Shown: positions 5,486 through 6,302 of the stretch, in pieces
Numbering within the stretch: the first letter of the stretch is position 1
Layout: the number at the start of each line of letters is the position of its first letter
Source of the DNA: Acidobacteriota bacterium
Lineage (GTDB): Bacteria; Acidobacteriota; Blastocatellia; RBC074
Length of the DNA: 6,302 bases
NCBI GenBank assembly: GCA_013140935.1
Contig: JABFSD010000636.1
Span: 1-6,302 of the forward strand
Reading direction: 5' to 3'
Notes under the pieces: model-generated
What the model was told of the DNA's origin: nothing
What the model saw: only the letters and a program-made list of their open reading frames with translations
Databases searched by the model: none
Translations under genes and position numbers: made by a program

Positions 5486-6302
5486 TCAGGCGGCTACGGT
5501 TTTGGGCGTCAGCGATACGTCGTACCCCAACTTCTCCAAGCGTTTGATCAGTTGGTTGCGCGTCTTTTCGCCGTGTCGCTGATCCAGATAGTTGCCGCCT
5601 AATTCCTTGTACTCGACCCCTTCACTCAGGATGTGCCAAGCCGCTTCCAGAATCGTACGCGCGACTGCGATGACAGCCCGTTTGCCACCGCGTCGTGCCG
5701 CGATCCCGCGATACATCGCGCCCAGGTATCCGTCTTTGCGTCGTGCCGCATTCCACGAAGGCTCGACCAACGCGCGCCGCAACCACGGATTGCCTTTCGG
5801 CGTTTTGCCGCTGCGATTCTTTTTCGCAGACTCTTCGCTCCCAGGACACAGCCCCGCCCAACTCACCAACTGCGCGTCACTCGGAAAACTCGACATGTCC
5901 GGCCCGATCTCCGCCAACAGGTTCTCCGCACTGCGCCGACCGATCAGGTCAATCGTCAGCAAGCGTTCCAGCACCATTTCGTACTCGCTCATCTGTACGC
6001 GAATCTCTTCGTCGTACCGCGCGATTTCTGTTTCCAGTTGCGTCAACTGCTCCCACAACTGTTTCAACACCCAACGCTCGCCTTCGCTCAACTGGCCTTC
6101 CAGCGCCGCCACCAAATCCGTATGTGACGCCTTCAACCGACCGCGCGCCAACGCCGCCAACCGCTGCGCATCGCTTTCGCCGTTCATCATCGCCTGCAAG
6201 ATGGCGCGTCCGCTCACGCCCAGCACCTGGCTCGCCACCGACGACAACTTGTAATTCCCCTGTTGCAACACCTTGTGCAGCCGATTGACTACGCTCGTAT
6301 GA
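5486..6302 (-). CDS. IS110-family transposase (partial, N-terminus outside window)
   Basis: The frame is open from the TGA at 5488-5486 to the right edge, giving about 271 residues of a protein that is usually around 350-450 long. The visible sequence starts in a region like N-R-L-x-K-V-L-x-x-x-N-x-K-L-x-S-V-A, followed by V-L-G-V-S-G-R-A, a typical IS110 segment. It continues through a predicted coiled coil rich in Glu/Gln/Leu and ends with a Transposase_20-type domain: I-G-R-R-S-A-E-N-L-L-A-E-I-G, S-W-A-G-L-C-P-G, S-G-K-T-P-K-G-N and Y-L-D-Q-R. The serine-containing S-W-A-G-L-C-P-G-S-E-E-S region is where the family's conserved catalytic serine lies. The RuvC-like DEDD domain that should come first is off the window. 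GTG at 6271 is not a true start, because family similarity continues upstream of it. No frameshift is seen in the visible part, so the element could be active. Confidence 0.93.
   Translation of the reverse strand, partial: HTSVVNRLHKVLQQGNYKLSSVASQVLGVSGRAILQAMMNGESDAQRLAALARGRLKASHTDLVAALEGQLSEGERWVLKQLWEQLTQLETEIARYDEEIRVQMSEYEMVLERLLTIDLIGRRSAENLLAEIGPDMSSFPSDAQLVSWAGLCPGSEESAKKNRSGKTPKGNPWLRRALVEPSWNAARRKDGYLGAMYRGIAARRGGKRAVIAVARTILEAAWHILSEGVEYKELGGNYLDQRHGEKTRNQLIKRLEKLGYDVSLTPKTVAA

Larger units (their letters stand above)
5378..6302 (-). mobile_element. 3' part of an IS110-family insertion sequence (partial)
   Basis: The element consists of the transposase gene plus about 110 bp of non-coding 3' flank reaching the broken subtilase gene. 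Its other end is beyond the window. IS110 elements usually lack conspicuous terminal inverted repeats and often make no target duplication, so the exact boundary cannot be read here. It is placed where the subtilase frame ends, with an uncertainty of a few tens of bases. Within the flank, 5381-5387 pairs with 5399-5405 (gccccat/atggggc), a 7-bp hairpin close to the proposed end. Confidence 0.7.

Noticed and set aside
5592..6288. Long plus-strand open frames of 164-220 residues across the transposase
   Set aside because: The minus-strand frame encodes a clear IS110 transposase; the plus-strand frames are Arg/Pro/Ser-rich shadows without motifs.

Overview
The window looks like part of an Acidobacteriota chromosome, probably Solibacter-like or Blastocatellia-like. 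The main reason is that four loci carry the same C-terminal domain, the one catalogued as TIGR03437 (Solibacter uncharacterized C-terminal domain). Its hallmark is a Gly-Leu-Asp-Gln-Val/Ile-Asn core, followed by a Leu-x-Gly-x-Gly segment and a short beta-rich tail that ends the protein. Family names here come from recognising motifs by eye; no database search was run.

Layout. The left edge (1-214, +) is the last 70 residues of a TIGR03437 protein. A perfect 12-bp palindromic hairpin (244-270) and a good ribosome binding site lead into a 538-residue exported protein (294-1910, +) with a duplicated FecR-like beta module, an Ig-like domain and a C-terminal membrane anchor. A strong bidirectional terminator (1933-1974) separates these plus-strand genes from a convergent minus-strand block. 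Read in its own direction, that block contains an IS110-family transposase running in from beyond the right edge (6302-5486), a proteinase K/aqualysin-type subtilase (stop at 3623), an intergenic hairpin (3579-3612), a BP74-like/TIGR03437 secreted protein (3542-2322), and an orphan TIGR03437 half-domain in another frame (2347-2078).

How the parts relate. The subtilase and the BP74-like protein lie in tandem 80 bp apart and share the same C-terminal domain, so they are probably exported to the same place. Three signs of rearrangement appear. The subtilase has lost its signal peptide and most of its I9 propeptide exactly where the IS110 flank begins. The BP74-like gene runs straight into a broken copy of its own C-terminal domain. 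The IS110 3' flank holds a nested hairpin that may be structured RNA. No tRNA, rRNA, CRISPR array or origin was seen.
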